Below the pieces are notes generated by a model. The model saw only the letters and a list, made by a program, of their open reading frames with translations, had not been told where the DNA came from and made no database searches. 64,000 bases of DNA from NCBI GenBank assembly GCA_001643675.2, contig LSRY02000018.1:868001-932000 (forward strand), written 5' to 3'. How positions within the stretch are numbered: position 1 is the first letter of the stretch; the number at the start of each line of letters is the position of its first letter. The position numbers and the translations under genes were made by a program. Source of the DNA: Monocercomonoides exilis. Its lineage: Eukaryota; Preaxostyla; Oxymonadida; Polymastigidae. Below are positions 34,276 through 45,250 of the stretch, in pieces.

Positions 34276-36319
34276 TTAACCAAAAAAGGATGTGAAATCA
34301 ATGGCAGGAGAAGCCTGAGGGGTTGGATTTGATGCATTTTGCATTGAAAAAGAAGCTGAGGAAGAAGAAGAAGAAGAAGAAGAAGAAGAAGAAAGAGGAG
34401 GAGAAGGAGAAGGATTTGAAAAAACAGTTGAAGAAGGAGAAGAAGAATTAGCAGGAGAAGAGAACGAAGAGAAATTAAAGAAAGCAGATTGAGAAGAAGA
34501 AGAAGAAGAAGAGGAGGAGGAGGAAGAATTAGAAAGAGGAACAAGAGGTGTCAACTTCTTTGTTTGAATAGGATTTTCATTTTGTTTAGCTTTTATTGCT
34601 GAATTATTTTTATTTCTTCTTCCTTCTTCTTCTTCTTCCTCTTCCTCTTCCTCTTCATCATCTTCTCCTTCTTCTATAACAACATTAGCAAAGCTATCCA
34701 TTTTCATGTCTTTTGGGTTGAAATATTCAGAATTTCTTGTTTTTTCTTCAAAATTGTTTGTTTTCTTGTCAAAATTGTTCATTTCGAAGGAAAAAGAAGG
34801 AAGCTGTGAAGAAGAAGAAGAAGAAGGTAATGATGAAGAATTTATAGGAGGAGGAGGAGAAGAAGAAGAAGATGATGATGAAGAAGAAAAATCAACTTGT
34901 TTTGAAGAAGAAGGGGAAGAAGAAGAAGAAGAAGAATTTGAAGGAGAAAAAGAAAACAAGTCATTTTGAGAAGAGAAAGAAAGAGGTTGAGGAAAAGAAT
35001 CAGAAAAAGAGAAGGAATTTGGAGGAATATTGTTATCTATCATTGGAAGAGGAAGAGGTTGAGAAGAAGAAGAAGAAGAAGAAGAAGGAAGAGAAGAAGA
35101 AGAAGAGGAGGAGGAGGAGGAAGTAGAGGAGGAAGAAGAAGAAGGAGAAGAAGAAGGTGAGAAAGAAGAAGAAGATGATGATAAAATAGAAGAAGAAGCA
35201 GAAGAAGAGGAAGGAGAGAAAGAAGAAGAATATAAAGAAGAAGATGATGATGAAAATTTTGAACCATTTCCAACATTATTCAAAAACTCCTCCAGTTCTT
35301 TCTTCGCCTCTTCTTCTTCTCTTTCCAATGAATTTATTTCTTTTCTTTTTTCCTCCATTTTTCTATTCATTTCTTCAGATTGTTGATTGTAATGCTTCAA
35401 AGAAGAAGAAGAGAGATTCAATTTGAGCGAAAGACTAAATAAACTGCTTTGAAGACGGGTTATTTCTGAGAGCTGCATTGTTATCTGATGAAAGAGTGGA
35501 AGAGGAAAGAGGAAAGAAGAGAAGGAGAAGGAGAAGGAGGAAGAGAAGGAGGAAGAGAAGGAGGAAGAGAAGGAGGAAGAAAAGGAGGAAGAGAAGGAGG
35601 AAGAGAAAAATATATAGAGACAAAGATAAACATAACATTTGTGAATAGGGGGGAAAAAAACAGGGAATTTTTAATACAATGAGATTGAAAACAAGACAAA
35701 AAAAACAAAAACAAAAATCCATCAAACCTTCTGTTTAAGTTCTTCTTCCATCTTTTTCTCTTCCATTTTTCTTTTCCTTATCTTTTCTTCTGCTTCTGCT
35801 TCTTCTTCTCTTCTTCTTTGCAATAAAATTTCGTTTTCTCTATTAAAATTAGTTGAATAAGAATGTTGAGAAAATTGAGAGGGAGAAGAAGAAGAAGAAA
35901 AGGAAGAGGAAGAAGAAGGAAAAGAAGAAGAAGAAGAAGAAGTTGGATTAAAAGAAGAAGGAGGAGGAGAATTAAAAGAAGAAGAAGAAGAAGAGGAGGA
36001 GGAGGAGGAGGAGGAGGAAGGAGATGACGAAAACGAAGAAGAAAATGAAGAAGAAGCTAAATTCGAAGGATTGCTAGAAGAAGATGTATCAGAAATAGGA
36101 TTTTGTTGATTGGATGAAGGAAGCATAGAAATAAGCATATCATCTGAAGCAGTGGATGAAGAAGAGGAAGGGGAAGAAGAAGAAGATGTTAAAGAAGAAG
36201 AAGACGATGAAGGAGAAAGAGAAGATGAGGAGGAAGAAGTATCTGGCAATGAAGAAGAAGAAGAAGAAGCGGAAACAGAAGAAGAAGAAGAAGAAGAAGA
36301 AGAGGAGGAGGAGGAAGAG

Positions 36320-36357
<38 letters not shown>

Positions 36358-37835
36358 TGATGATAAAGATGAAGAAGAGGATGATGAAAACAAAGCAGAA
36401 GGAACTCCATCTCCAAGCATCGACTGGAATGCGGATGTTATTGATGATATGAGTGGATCTTCTGTTTCCTCTTCCTTCATCACTGGAGCAGGAGCAGGAG
36501 CAGGAGCAGGATCAGGTGCAGGTGCAGTTGAAGAAGAAGTAGAAGAAGCAGTTGTCGTAATAGGCGCCTGCGATTGTTGCTGATTAGCATACATTTGTGA
36601 AGCATCTCCTTGTGTTGCTTTGCCACTTTGATCCATTCCAAAGCCAAATCCAAAGCCAAGTCCCTGTTGAGACTGCTGATTTGGTTGTTGTTGCTGTTGC
36701 TGCTGCTGCATCGGAGCCTGCTGTGGGTAATCACGCATCCCACCATATCCGCTAGCACCTGCTGCTCCTGCTCCTGCTCCTCCTCCTCCGATCATTCCTT
36801 GCTGCGAATACGGAGGAAGCTGCTGCTGCGAGAAAGAGCCTCCAAGCATCCCTCCTCCCACATTCATCTCACCTGCACCTGAACTGCTCATCATCAGCTG
36901 CCCATTCATTGAAGGCTGATTCAAACTTTGTACCTGTGAAAAGGAAGACTGGCTTGAATTTGACTGAAGAGCTGCATTTGACTGAGGAGCGGGATCTGAA
37001 GCAGGCGCCGGTGATGCAATGGACAACGTGGGGAGACTGGAAAGCAGAGCAGGGGGAATTTCTGATGGGATTTGTATCCCTTTCTTTTTTTGGTTGGCCA
37101 AAAACACAATTGCAACAAATGTGTCTTTGGTGATTGTACCGTGCTGAGGATTCAATAACTGCAAGATCTGCATCGCATCATCCATCATTGAGCCGTTTTT
37201 GACAAGAAAATCTCGGACTTTCTCTTCTTTCATAAATGGAAGTCCAACAGATCCTTGATTAAACACAATTCTCAATTCATCGATTTCTGATTGAGGAATC
37301 GAAAAAGGATCAGAAGGAGATTGCGGTTGAGCTGGATCTTGACTCGGAGTTGCTTGATATGGAGAAGGTCCAGATGGTCCAGAAGTCTAAAATTGGAAAT
37401 TAGCATGAAAGATTCAACACATAAAAAATCAAAAGCAAACTGCTTGTTGAAACATAGGCGTTGATGGATCTAAATATCATATGAAACGAAAAATATCAAA
37501 AATAACCAAAGCACTTGAAATATTGTTGTTTTTAAACCTCTATAAGATCGAATAACATTTGGATCCATGATATTCAATCCACGTTGAACCATTGCAATAA
37601 GCCTAAGCGCATAAAAAAAGTCATTTTTAGTGAGGAATGGAGTGCTTGGTTGAGCACTTTGAGACCAAATATATCCTAGTGCTTGCCGTGGAATATTCGA
37701 AGATTCCAGGACCATTGCCTTTGACATTGGAAAAACACCTCCTTCACTCCATAAATTAAAGTAATAATTGAAGCATTGCTGTTCCTCTAAAGTGTAAGGA
37801 GGGCCTGTCTCTCTTGTTGGAGCAGAAAATTGCAT
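34276..37835 (-). CDS. EH-domain endocytic scaffold protein, Eps15/Pan1-like
   Basis: Four exons (37835..37538, 37469..37441, 37386..35728, 35484..34276) give 1,064 residues. Introns are 68, 54 and 243 nt; exon 2 is only 29 nt. There are two EH domains: EH1 (about residues 10-100: PYTLEEQQCFNYYFNLWSEG, then LGYIWSQSA and LTKNDFFYALRLIAMVQRG) and EH2 (about 130-225: FSIPQSEIDELRIVFNQ, then GTITKDTFVAIVFLANQ). Pairs of EH domains bind NPF motifs in clathrin-coat adaptors. A Gln/Gly/Pro-rich linker follows (near 36,600-36,900), then poly-Ser, a charged coiled coil around the exon 3/4 junction (EEKIRKRKMEEKKMEEELKQ and ITRLQSSLFSLSLKLN, QQSEEMNRKMEEKRKE) and further poly-Ser to the C-terminus (FTSFFG). 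This order matches Eps15/Ede1: EH, coiled coil, disordered tail. The endocytic role is inferred. Confidence 0.82.
35517..35609 (-). repeat. Intronic minisatellite with about 12-bp units
   Basis: Plus-strand GAGAAGGAGGAA units repeat about seven times inside the third intron (35485..35727) of the EH-domain gene. On the transcribed strand this is a pure pyrimidine tract about 30-120 nt before the 3' splice site. Confidence 0.88.
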
Positions 37836-38170
37836 AATTAAATGAATTCTTTATTCAAAACAATAAAGGGTTTCAAATATTCAACAAATTTTAACACCTC
37901 CGATTGATTCTTCATTATTATTTAAGAAACATTGATTTTTTTTCCCTTTGAAATTTATTTTTGAAATGTTTTTCGTTTTTTCGAAATAGAATTTTTCAAA
38001 AATTCATTTTTTGAGCTAATATTTGCTTAAGTCTGTTTTCTTTTTGATAGATCATTGATTAATATTTTTTGCATTAAAATTGATAAATTGAAAAATCAAT
38101 TTTCGTTTATAACGCGATTATTTACGATCGCAACCATTGTTTTCCATTTATAACTTGCTGATTTTTAATA
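37836..38170. promoter_or_regulatory. Divergent promoter region between EH-domain and exchanger genes
   Basis: These 335 bp lie between two start codons facing away from each other, so both promoters must be here. The sequence is AT-rich; no motif stands out. Confidence 0.5.
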
Positions 38171-40239
38171 ATGCATCAAATAAAAAATCCTCCTTCACAA
38201 GTTACAGTTAAACGAAGCAGATGGCTGATTCCTGGTAAAATTCTCTTGTTTATTTTTGCCATTGCTATGATGATTTCCATCAATGTTTCCACTCGTCCAA
38301 AGTCAAGAATCTTGAATAAAGATTCTTTTTTCGTTACTCGTCCTTCACAAACACCTCGTAAAGTTAAGCCTTGGATTTCACGATCAAGTTATGGTATTCA
38401 AATGGTCAAAACATCTTCAAACACATCTCATCTTCTTATGGAAGATGATGATGACGATGACGAATGTGAGATCCCAGACGATCCAAAGGTTGATAAATGC
38501 GCGTACGTTAAAGAAAATTGTGAAGAAGAAGGAGGAGAAGGATTAATCAAATACCTTTTCATGAGATATTGCAGCTTTGATAAAGTTCCTGCTGCATATT
38601 TTGTAATTCTTGTAATATTTTTAATTCTCTATTTCATACTTATGAGCTCAACCGCAGAGCACTATTTTGTTCCTTCATTGCTTTTTATCAGTGATACAAT
38701 TGGACTTTCTGAAAGTATGGCAGGCATCACGTTTCTGGCAATTGGAAATGGTGCCCCAGATATTTTCTCTCAGATTGCTGGTGCTGGTGGAGAATCTTTT
38801 GATATTACGCTTGGTGAGGCAATGGGATCAGGATTATTTGCAATTGCAATTATTGTTGGTTTGGTGGGAATTATCAAGCCGTTCGAAATGTCTGTTGCTT
38901 GCTTCTATAAGGATATTCCTGCATATCTGTTATGTGGCATTTTCCTAATTGTGACTGTAGCAATGGGCCAGTTCACACTCACATTTACCATTTTATTCCC
39001 AGTGCTCTACATTTTGTATGTGATATTTTCTGGCATCTGGGAGTACATCGAGAACAAGCGGAAGAAATTCCGTTTGAGCATGGAAAACTCAACCATCCAA
39101 GAGAAGGACAAAGTCGAAGAGGAGACGCCTCTGTTGAGGAAAGACGGTGACAATACGCCAGTGCAGAACGAAGAGACTGCCATTGAAGACAAAGAGAAGA
39201 AGGCCAACGAGCACAGCCACCACGGCGGAGAGCATGGGGAAGGAGAGCACATCGAGCGGGATTACTCGCAATACAGCACGGGAAAAGCGATTGGGTTGTA
39301 TGTGCTGGACAGTCTGAAGGAGTGGATGCACTGGGACCACCACGGGATCTTTGGGCGCATCATGGCTATTGTTGAGCTGCCCTTCACTTTGGCACGTGTA
39401 GCCACCACGCCGCATATTTCTGAGTCTTCCTGGTCGCGCTCAGTTGTCAATGGCATCTGCACGCCGATTTTGTGTGTGGCGCTGACGGGAGCGTGGGAGA
39501 TGGATCTGGTGGAGGACAAATTTCCCGCCTGGGCAATGGCACTGATTGTGTCTGTGATTATAACTCCTTTGACTGTCTTGCTTGACAGACCGAAGTTCAA
39601 AAGATACACATTTGTGAAGGCGTGTTTCGCACTGTGGGTGTTTGGCATTTCGATCATCTGGCTGAATGCCATTGCAACGGAGCTGGTGTCAGTGCTGAAG
39701 ACGATCGGGTACTTCACTAAAATCTCTGAAGGCGTGCTGTCTGCGACGGTGCTGTCGTGGGGAGCGGCTTTTGAAGACACTGTGGCTAACTTGGCGGTTT
39801 GTTTTCGAATTTTTCATTCTTTTATTTTATTATAATTATTATTTCAACCTATTTTCAAAATCACTTATTCCCCATTTTAATTAATGCATTTATTTATTTA
39901 TTTTTCATTTTCAATCAGGTTGCAAGGCAAGGCCGTCCCATGGCAGCAGTCGCTGCGTGCTATGCAGGTCCTCTTGTCAACTCGTTCATCGGAATGGCTC
40001 TGTCCTCAATGATTTTCTTTGTGAAGAACAAATCCATCTCCCCAATCCCCTTCAAAAGAGGCGGAAACTCATTTCTCGTGTCTGGGTGTATTGTGCTGTG
40101 TCTTGTGCTGACGTTTGTTGTTGGCCTGATCCGGAAGAGGAAGATTGAGAGGTGGTTCGCCATTACGCTGTTTGTGTTCTATGTGTTGTTCACTGCATTC
40201 GTCATTATGATCGAGTCGAAAGTGTTTGGGGATATATAA
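38171..40239 (+). CDS. Cation/Ca2+ exchanger, NCLX/CCX type (SLC8B1-like)
   Basis: Two exons (38171..39796 and 39919..40239; intron of 122 nt, donor GTTTGT) give 648 residues. After a hydrophobic N-terminal segment and an acidic luminal stretch comes a Cys-containing loop (VDKCAYVKENC, then YLFMRYCSF) as in NCLX/CCX proteins. Next is the alpha-1 repeat with SMAGITFLAIGNGAPDIFSQ (about residues 182-201), a long charged cytosolic loop with a His-rich patch (HSHHGGEHGEGEH), and the alpha-2 repeat with VLSWGAAFEDTVANLAVARQ (about 527-546) followed by PMAAVAACYAGPLVNSFIG. Alpha-2 in the family normally reads GNS(I/V)GD; here Asn and Ser are both Ala, while the Asp remains. The protein should move Ca2+ against another cation across a membrane, but the changed site may alter ion choice. 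Confidence 0.87.
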
Positions 40240-41194
40240 CACACAAAGTGGAATTAAAAAAAAAAATAAAAAAGAATTTTTTTTTTTTTTTAAATTGCAA
40301 TTATTACTATTACTATGGCTATTTCTGTAACTATTTCTATAAACTTTACTGCTGTTTCTATTTCTTTTATCATTGCTAACAAATGAAAGATTTTTAAAAG
40401 TGTTATAAATATTTTTAAATTTTTGTTTTTTATTTTATTTTATTTTATTCTTTTTCACTTTGATGACTTTCCATGTTGACATGTTGGAATTGGTTGGTTT
40501 CTATGCTTTACAGAATTGGCGTTGTCTTCTTTGTCTGCAAAAAAACTTATTTTTTTCGAATGATTCTTTATTTTTTTCTCTCTGTCTTATTTTTATTCTT
40601 TTATTTTATTTTCAATAATATTTTTTTTTCATTCATTTTTTATATACATGCTATTTTTTCTCTATAAAAAGGATAATTTGAATTTTTGAATGTTATTTTT
40701 CAAAAAGAAAAAAAAAATACTTTATCTTTTTTAATTTTTTATTCAATTTACACTCAGATTTCTATTTTATGCTTTTCAATTCTGTTCAGCGATTCTTATC
40801 GCCTTCTTACTAATCTAATGATATAAATTCATCTTTACGAGAGACGTATCTCTTTTATCGCTCTTAAATGCCCTTCATTTCGCATGACTCACTTTCTTTT
40901 TATTTTATAAAAATATTTATGACGAGCGAATTTTCACTTTATAATTTTTGAATTTTTTACAAAAACGACTTCAAGAATTTTTTTAAGAAATGCACATGAA
41001 GAATTGGACGAAAAATGTTCTTGCGAATTCTTATAATTATTTCATGGCATTTCTCTTTGGAAGAATTATTCACTTCTATCATAAATAAAAAACTGTTTTT
41101 TCAATAAATCATAATGGGAAGAACAAATTAATTTTTGTTTTTATGCAATAAATAACGAGAAAGGGCAACGTTCGCGCATTAACACATTTGAAAA
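40240..41194. other. AT-rich intergenic region between exchanger and TOG-like genes
   Basis: About 950 bp with A and T runs just after the exchanger stop codon (40258-40292). No gene is seen; it holds the promoter of the following gene. Confidence 0.5.
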
Positions 41195-44101
41195 ATGTCA
41201 TTTTCGTTCGATGTTAACGATTATTCTCCTTTACAAAATCCATTTAATTCTTTGTCAAACATTTCTTCTTATGAACCATCGACTCTGTTTAATAGCAAAA
41301 AATACACATTTAAATCACATAAACCTCCTATCATAACTTCATCAAATGAGCACGAGCAAACAGATAACTACAATTCCAACTCTGCTTACGCTTCTAAGCG
41401 TTCAGATTCAGTTGGCTCAATCAATTCCTCCTTTTCATCCGTTTCCTCTTCATCAAGGACTCATTTGTTTCACCCAGGATTAAGCGATACTCCATCGGAT
41501 GTTAATTCTTCATTTCCTTTATCTGCTCCTGCGTCTTCAAATGTTTTACTTTCAAATTCGTCATTTCATCCTTCTTCACCGTATCTTCCTCAAAGATTCT
41601 ATTCTCGTCGAAGACGAAAAAGCAATCCACTAAAGGTTATTTCACAGAGTTTACAGCAACAAGCAAATGCTTCTCCTTCTGAGTCACAAGATGCTTCTAT
41701 TCCATCAGAATCATTTCATATCTCTGAATCTTCAACTCCTTCAACAAATGTCACACCGCGCTCCACTTCTCCTAACGTTTCATCCTCCTGTATTTTAATG
41801 AAATCTTGCCAATCTTCTGCAACTCCAAATCAAGATACATCGTCAATTCATTTGTCAAAAGATATTTCCGAAATTCCCATCACATCGAAACGATCATATG
41901 TTAAACCTTTCACGCCACCTTCTTTAACACTAAACGCAACTTCTTTATATACTTCTTCATTTCAACCAAAAGGTTTTATGATGCCAATTGGCGATTCCCC
42001 TCAATGCACGCAATCAATTTTACGTTCAAATTCACTTTTTTCAATTGATCCTGCGGTTACCTTCGAAAAGATTGATCTTGCACTTGGTGCTGATGCTGAG
42101 CTCAAGCAAGCAGTGACAATGACGTCTCAGAGCGAGTGGACAGCACAACTTAGAGGATTAACAATCATTGTGAATGTTGCCAGAGAATGTGGCAGTGAAA
42201 TGCGCGCTTTATCAACCAATGTCCATTCTGTTGTGCTGGCCATTGTGCCTCTTATTGAAAGCCTGCGTTCTCAGCTGGCGCGTGCTGCACTGGCAGCGCT
42301 TTCCGAGCTGTTTCTGAGGCTGGGGCGATGGCTGGATGGGGAAGTTGAGACAGTACTTCGCGTTTTGATGAAGAAAGTTCTGGAGACGAATGGATTTATC
42401 GGTGCTGGTGTTGACTCTGTGCTGGGTGCAATGTGTTCTGTCAATCACGCCTCTGTTCTCAGAAACCTGCCAAAACTGTGGCTGTTCAAAACGCACAAGG
42501 CTGTTGCTGTGAGAATGCGGGTGTATCGGTTCACTGCTTACGGCCTATCGAGACTACCGCTTCCTGATGCTTCATTGACTGCACCAGTCACTTTGGAGAG
42601 AAATTACTTGGAATTGTCTCAAAACAGAAGATTGTCCCTTGATTCGGTGATGGTTGGTCCTTCATCAAGGAATAGTTCTTTTGATGATATGGCATCTTCT
42701 TCTTCTTCTTCTTCAATGAAACAAGAATATGGAGAAGATTCAACACAAACGCCGAAATTTTCAAGAAGAAAAAGCTGTGAGAAAATTTCATCGGTTGTTT
42801 TCTCCCATTCTTCGGTGAGTCCAGTTCCAACGATTACACAATTCAGACAAAAAGAAGTGCCATGTACCTCAACCTCAGCAATTGCTTCACGTGTTTCAAC
42901 GCCTTCTTCCCCCTTTTCCACTCCTCGTCTGACACCTTCCCGCTCCCGCCTTCGAACTCGTTCTATTCAGTTTCGCACTGACTGCTCATCAAAAGACAAG
43001 AAGTTTGATCTGAGCAGAGGAATAGATCTCCTCCAATGGCCTAGCATGCAGCAACTGATGGAAGTGGTGTGCAAAGGAATTCAGGATGCAAATGCAGATT
43101 GCAGAGAAGAAGCGAGGAGGGCTGTGTTTGAAATGCTGAAGAGAACTGGGTGGATGCGTGTTCATGGAGAGAAAAGTGAAGGAAGAAGGGAATCAGAAAA
43201 GGGAAAAGAAGATGGGCAAGACAATTTGGAGGGGAAAGATGAAGTGAATGAAATTTTTGATAAAGAATGTCTTGTGAGGTTCAAGCCAGTTGACAGCTGG
43301 GCTCAGAAATTCATAACTAAGCCAGACGATTGTGCTTCTTTTATGAAAGTTGTGACAGCAGTTCAAACAGAACCCGACAAATACAATGTGTACAGCAATG
43401 TCGCATCATCAGCTTTGCCGTCTGCAATAAACAGGTCTTCGAGGGCAGCATCGTTTGACTTGCAAACCGAAAAAATGAATGATGATGCTTCGCGTTCTTC
43501 GCCTTTTTGGATTGAAGATGATGTGATTGAGAAGGACAAAGCAGCAGTGCAACGAACTGGCTCATATTATGAGAGAAGAAAGACAATTGGGGGTGATTTG
43601 TGCAGATACGTTGATGCAGAAGCAAGGAAGCCAGGAGAAAGAAAAAGAGTTGTGAAGTTTGCAAGTGGTTGTTCAGAAAAGTTATGCAATGAGAAACTAT
43701 CGAAAGACGCTGGGTTTGCTGTTGAGTCTCGTCAAAATAGAAAAGAATCAGAGATGTTTCAAAATCCTTCATCTTCTCCTTCAAATGCTTCTCCTTCGAC
43801 TTCAGCTGATCGTTTAACTGTTTATTCTCCTGCCGAGCCAATTGAGATGAAAAATTCGTTTTCGTCATTGCATTCTTCTTCTTCTTCTTCTTCTTCTTCT
43901 TCTTCTTCTTCTTCTTCTTCAACATGTCAAAAATCATCTTCTTTGATATCGTTTGCAAAGGATCGCCTTGCTTATTCGCCTTCTCAGATGACATCTGCTG
44001 CTATTTGTGAGTCATTTCCTAGAAACAAATGGAATGAAGGAAAAAGGGAGAGAAATATCGAAAAGAACAATTTGATGAAGAAAGAAGAAAAGATCGAATA
44101 G
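41195..44101 (+). CDS. CLASP_N/TOG-domain-like protein, probable microtubule regulator
   Basis: A single open frame of 968 residues. The N-terminal 280 residues are Ser/Thr/Pro-rich and disordered. Residues about 285-450 form a helical repeat block resembling the CLASP_N/TOG fold as found in CLASP and TOGARAM (crescerin): WTAQLRGLTIIVNVARECG, then LIESLRSQLARAALAALSEL, FLRLGRWLDGEVETVLRVL and FIGAGVDSVLGAMCS. A second helical piece near residues 610-660 (QQLMEVVCKGIQDANADCRE, RRAVFEMLKR) reads like another HEAT repeat. The rest is charged or Ser-rich, including a TCT poly-Ser tract (43,876-43,920). TOG domains bind tubulin; that role here is inferred from the fold. No intron is needed. The start Met (MSFSFDVNDYSPLQN) is the first in frame. 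Confidence 0.65.
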   Translation: MSFSFDVNDYSPLQNPFNSLSNISSYEPSTLFNSKKYTFKSHKPPIITSSNEHEQTDNYNSNSAYASKRSDSVGSINSSFSSVSSSSRTHLFHPGLSDTPSDVNSSFPLSAPASSNVLLSNSSFHPSSPYLPQRFYSRRRRKSNPLKVISQSLQQQANASPSESQDASIPSESFHISESSTPSTNVTPRSTSPNVSSSCILMKSCQSSATPNQDTSSIHLSKDISEIPITSKRSYVKPFTPPSLTLNATSLYTSSFQPKGFMMPIGDSPQCTQSILRSNSLFSIDPAVTFEKIDLALGADAELKQAVTMTSQSEWTAQLRGLTIIVNVARECGSEMRALSTNVHSVVLAIVPLIESLRSQLARAALAALSELFLRLGRWLDGEVETVLRVLMKKVLETNGFIGAGVDSVLGAMCSVNHASVLRNLPKLWLFKTHKAVAVRMRVYRFTAYGLSRLPLPDASLTAPVTLERNYLELSQNRRLSLDSVMVGPSSRNSSFDDMASSSSSSSMKQEYGEDSTQTPKFSRRKSCEKISSVVFSHSSVSPVPTITQFRQKEVPCTSTSAIASRVSTPSSPFSTPRLTPSRSRLRTRSIQFRTDCSSKDKKFDLSRGIDLLQWPSMQQLMEVVCKGIQDANADCREEARRAVFEMLKRTGWMRVHGEKSEGRRESEKGKEDGQDNLEGKDEVNEIFDKECLVRFKPVDSWAQKFITKPDDCASFMKVVTAVQTEPDKYNVYSNVASSALPSAINRSSRAASFDLQTEKMNDDASRSSPFWIEDDVIEKDKAAVQRTGSYYERRKTIGGDLCRYVDAEARKPGERKRVVKFASGCSEKLCNEKLSKDAGFAVESRQNRKESEMFQNPSSSPSNASPSTSADRLTVYSPAEPIEMKNSFSSLHSSSSSSSSSSSSSSSSTCQKSSSLISFAKDRLAYSPSQMTSAAICESFPRNKWNEGKRERNIEKNNLMKKEEKIE

Positions 44102-44370
44102 TTTTACAAGAAAGAAAAAAGGAAAGAAAATTTGAATTCTGTTTGTTATGAACCAACAACTTTTCTTAATGAAGAAACTTGCAAAATATACAGAGATGAT
44201 AACAGGTGATCTTTTAAATTATTGTATTTGCTATAAAGGAAATATCAAAGATTGTGCTTCATTGAACAGCTCAAATGATGAAAGGAAATCAGGCAATTTC
44301 TTTCAAAGCAATGAGAGAGATGTTGATAGTCGTAAAGCGAGCATATGAAAGAACTTTTGAAGGGATTTTT

Positions 44371-44376
<6 letters not shown>

Positions 44377-44426
<50 letters not shown>
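44377..44426 (+). repeat. Poly-T homopolymer, 50 nt
   Basis: An uninterrupted run of 50 T about 275 bp beyond the stop codon of the TOG-like gene; the longest homopolymer in the window. Confidence 0.95.
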
Positions 44427-44427
<1 letters not shown>

Positions 44428-45250
44428 GATGTGTATTAGTTTTTGTTTTCCATAAAAAATAAAATGTTGTTCAATGGATTTTAAAATTCCAAATAATATT
44501 TTGGAATAATTAAATTTTTATTTGATTAGCATATCTTTGTGAAGATAATAATATTGCTTTCGTTTTCTTTGAAATTTTCTGCATTTTAAAAAATTTTGGA
44601 TCGTGATCTTTTGTTATTTTAATAAAAAAGAAAGAAAAATAATCTATCTGATGAATATTTTTCAAGATTATGCTGAAGCTGTAATTTATAAGTGGAATAT
44701 TTTTTGTTTTGTGACAGTTATTTTCAAATCTTTCAATGACTTTTTGCGCCTTCAATAATTATGGAACATAATCAGAATTAGATTTTTCCTTATTTGGTTT
44801 TCGTTGAAATTTTCTGACTGATACGATTGAAATTGTTATTGATATGGGAGAAAATACGGACTTTCAAGCTTTTTATGCACAAAGTATGAAAAAATTGCTT
44901 CACTCTTAACTTTTGATCGCTTTCTCAGATTTAAAAATAAATTGAATTTTAATATTTGTAACAAGTATCGCTGATGTCAAAACATTAAGTTTTCCAACAT
45001 TTTACGAATGTCAAAAAATGGATTCATTTTTATTGAATTTTTTGATCTCATGAAGTTCATCCAAGGAACAAAAATTTTCTATGAAAACACTTGAAGTGAT
45101 TGATTTTGTCCTAAGTCAAATTTTTATCTTTCGCGTATCATGGTAATCACATCTGTGAATTGTTGGATACGGACGTATTCACCAAAAAAAGAAAAAAAAA
45201 ATTAATAAAAGAAAAAGAAAGAAAGTTTTTTTTCCCCAAAATTTTCATCT

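Noticed and set aside
36110-36583. Plus-strand acidic frame opposite the EH-domain gene
   Set aside because: Antisense of poly-Ser coding sequence; the minus-strand frame has two EH domains and a consistent exon structure.
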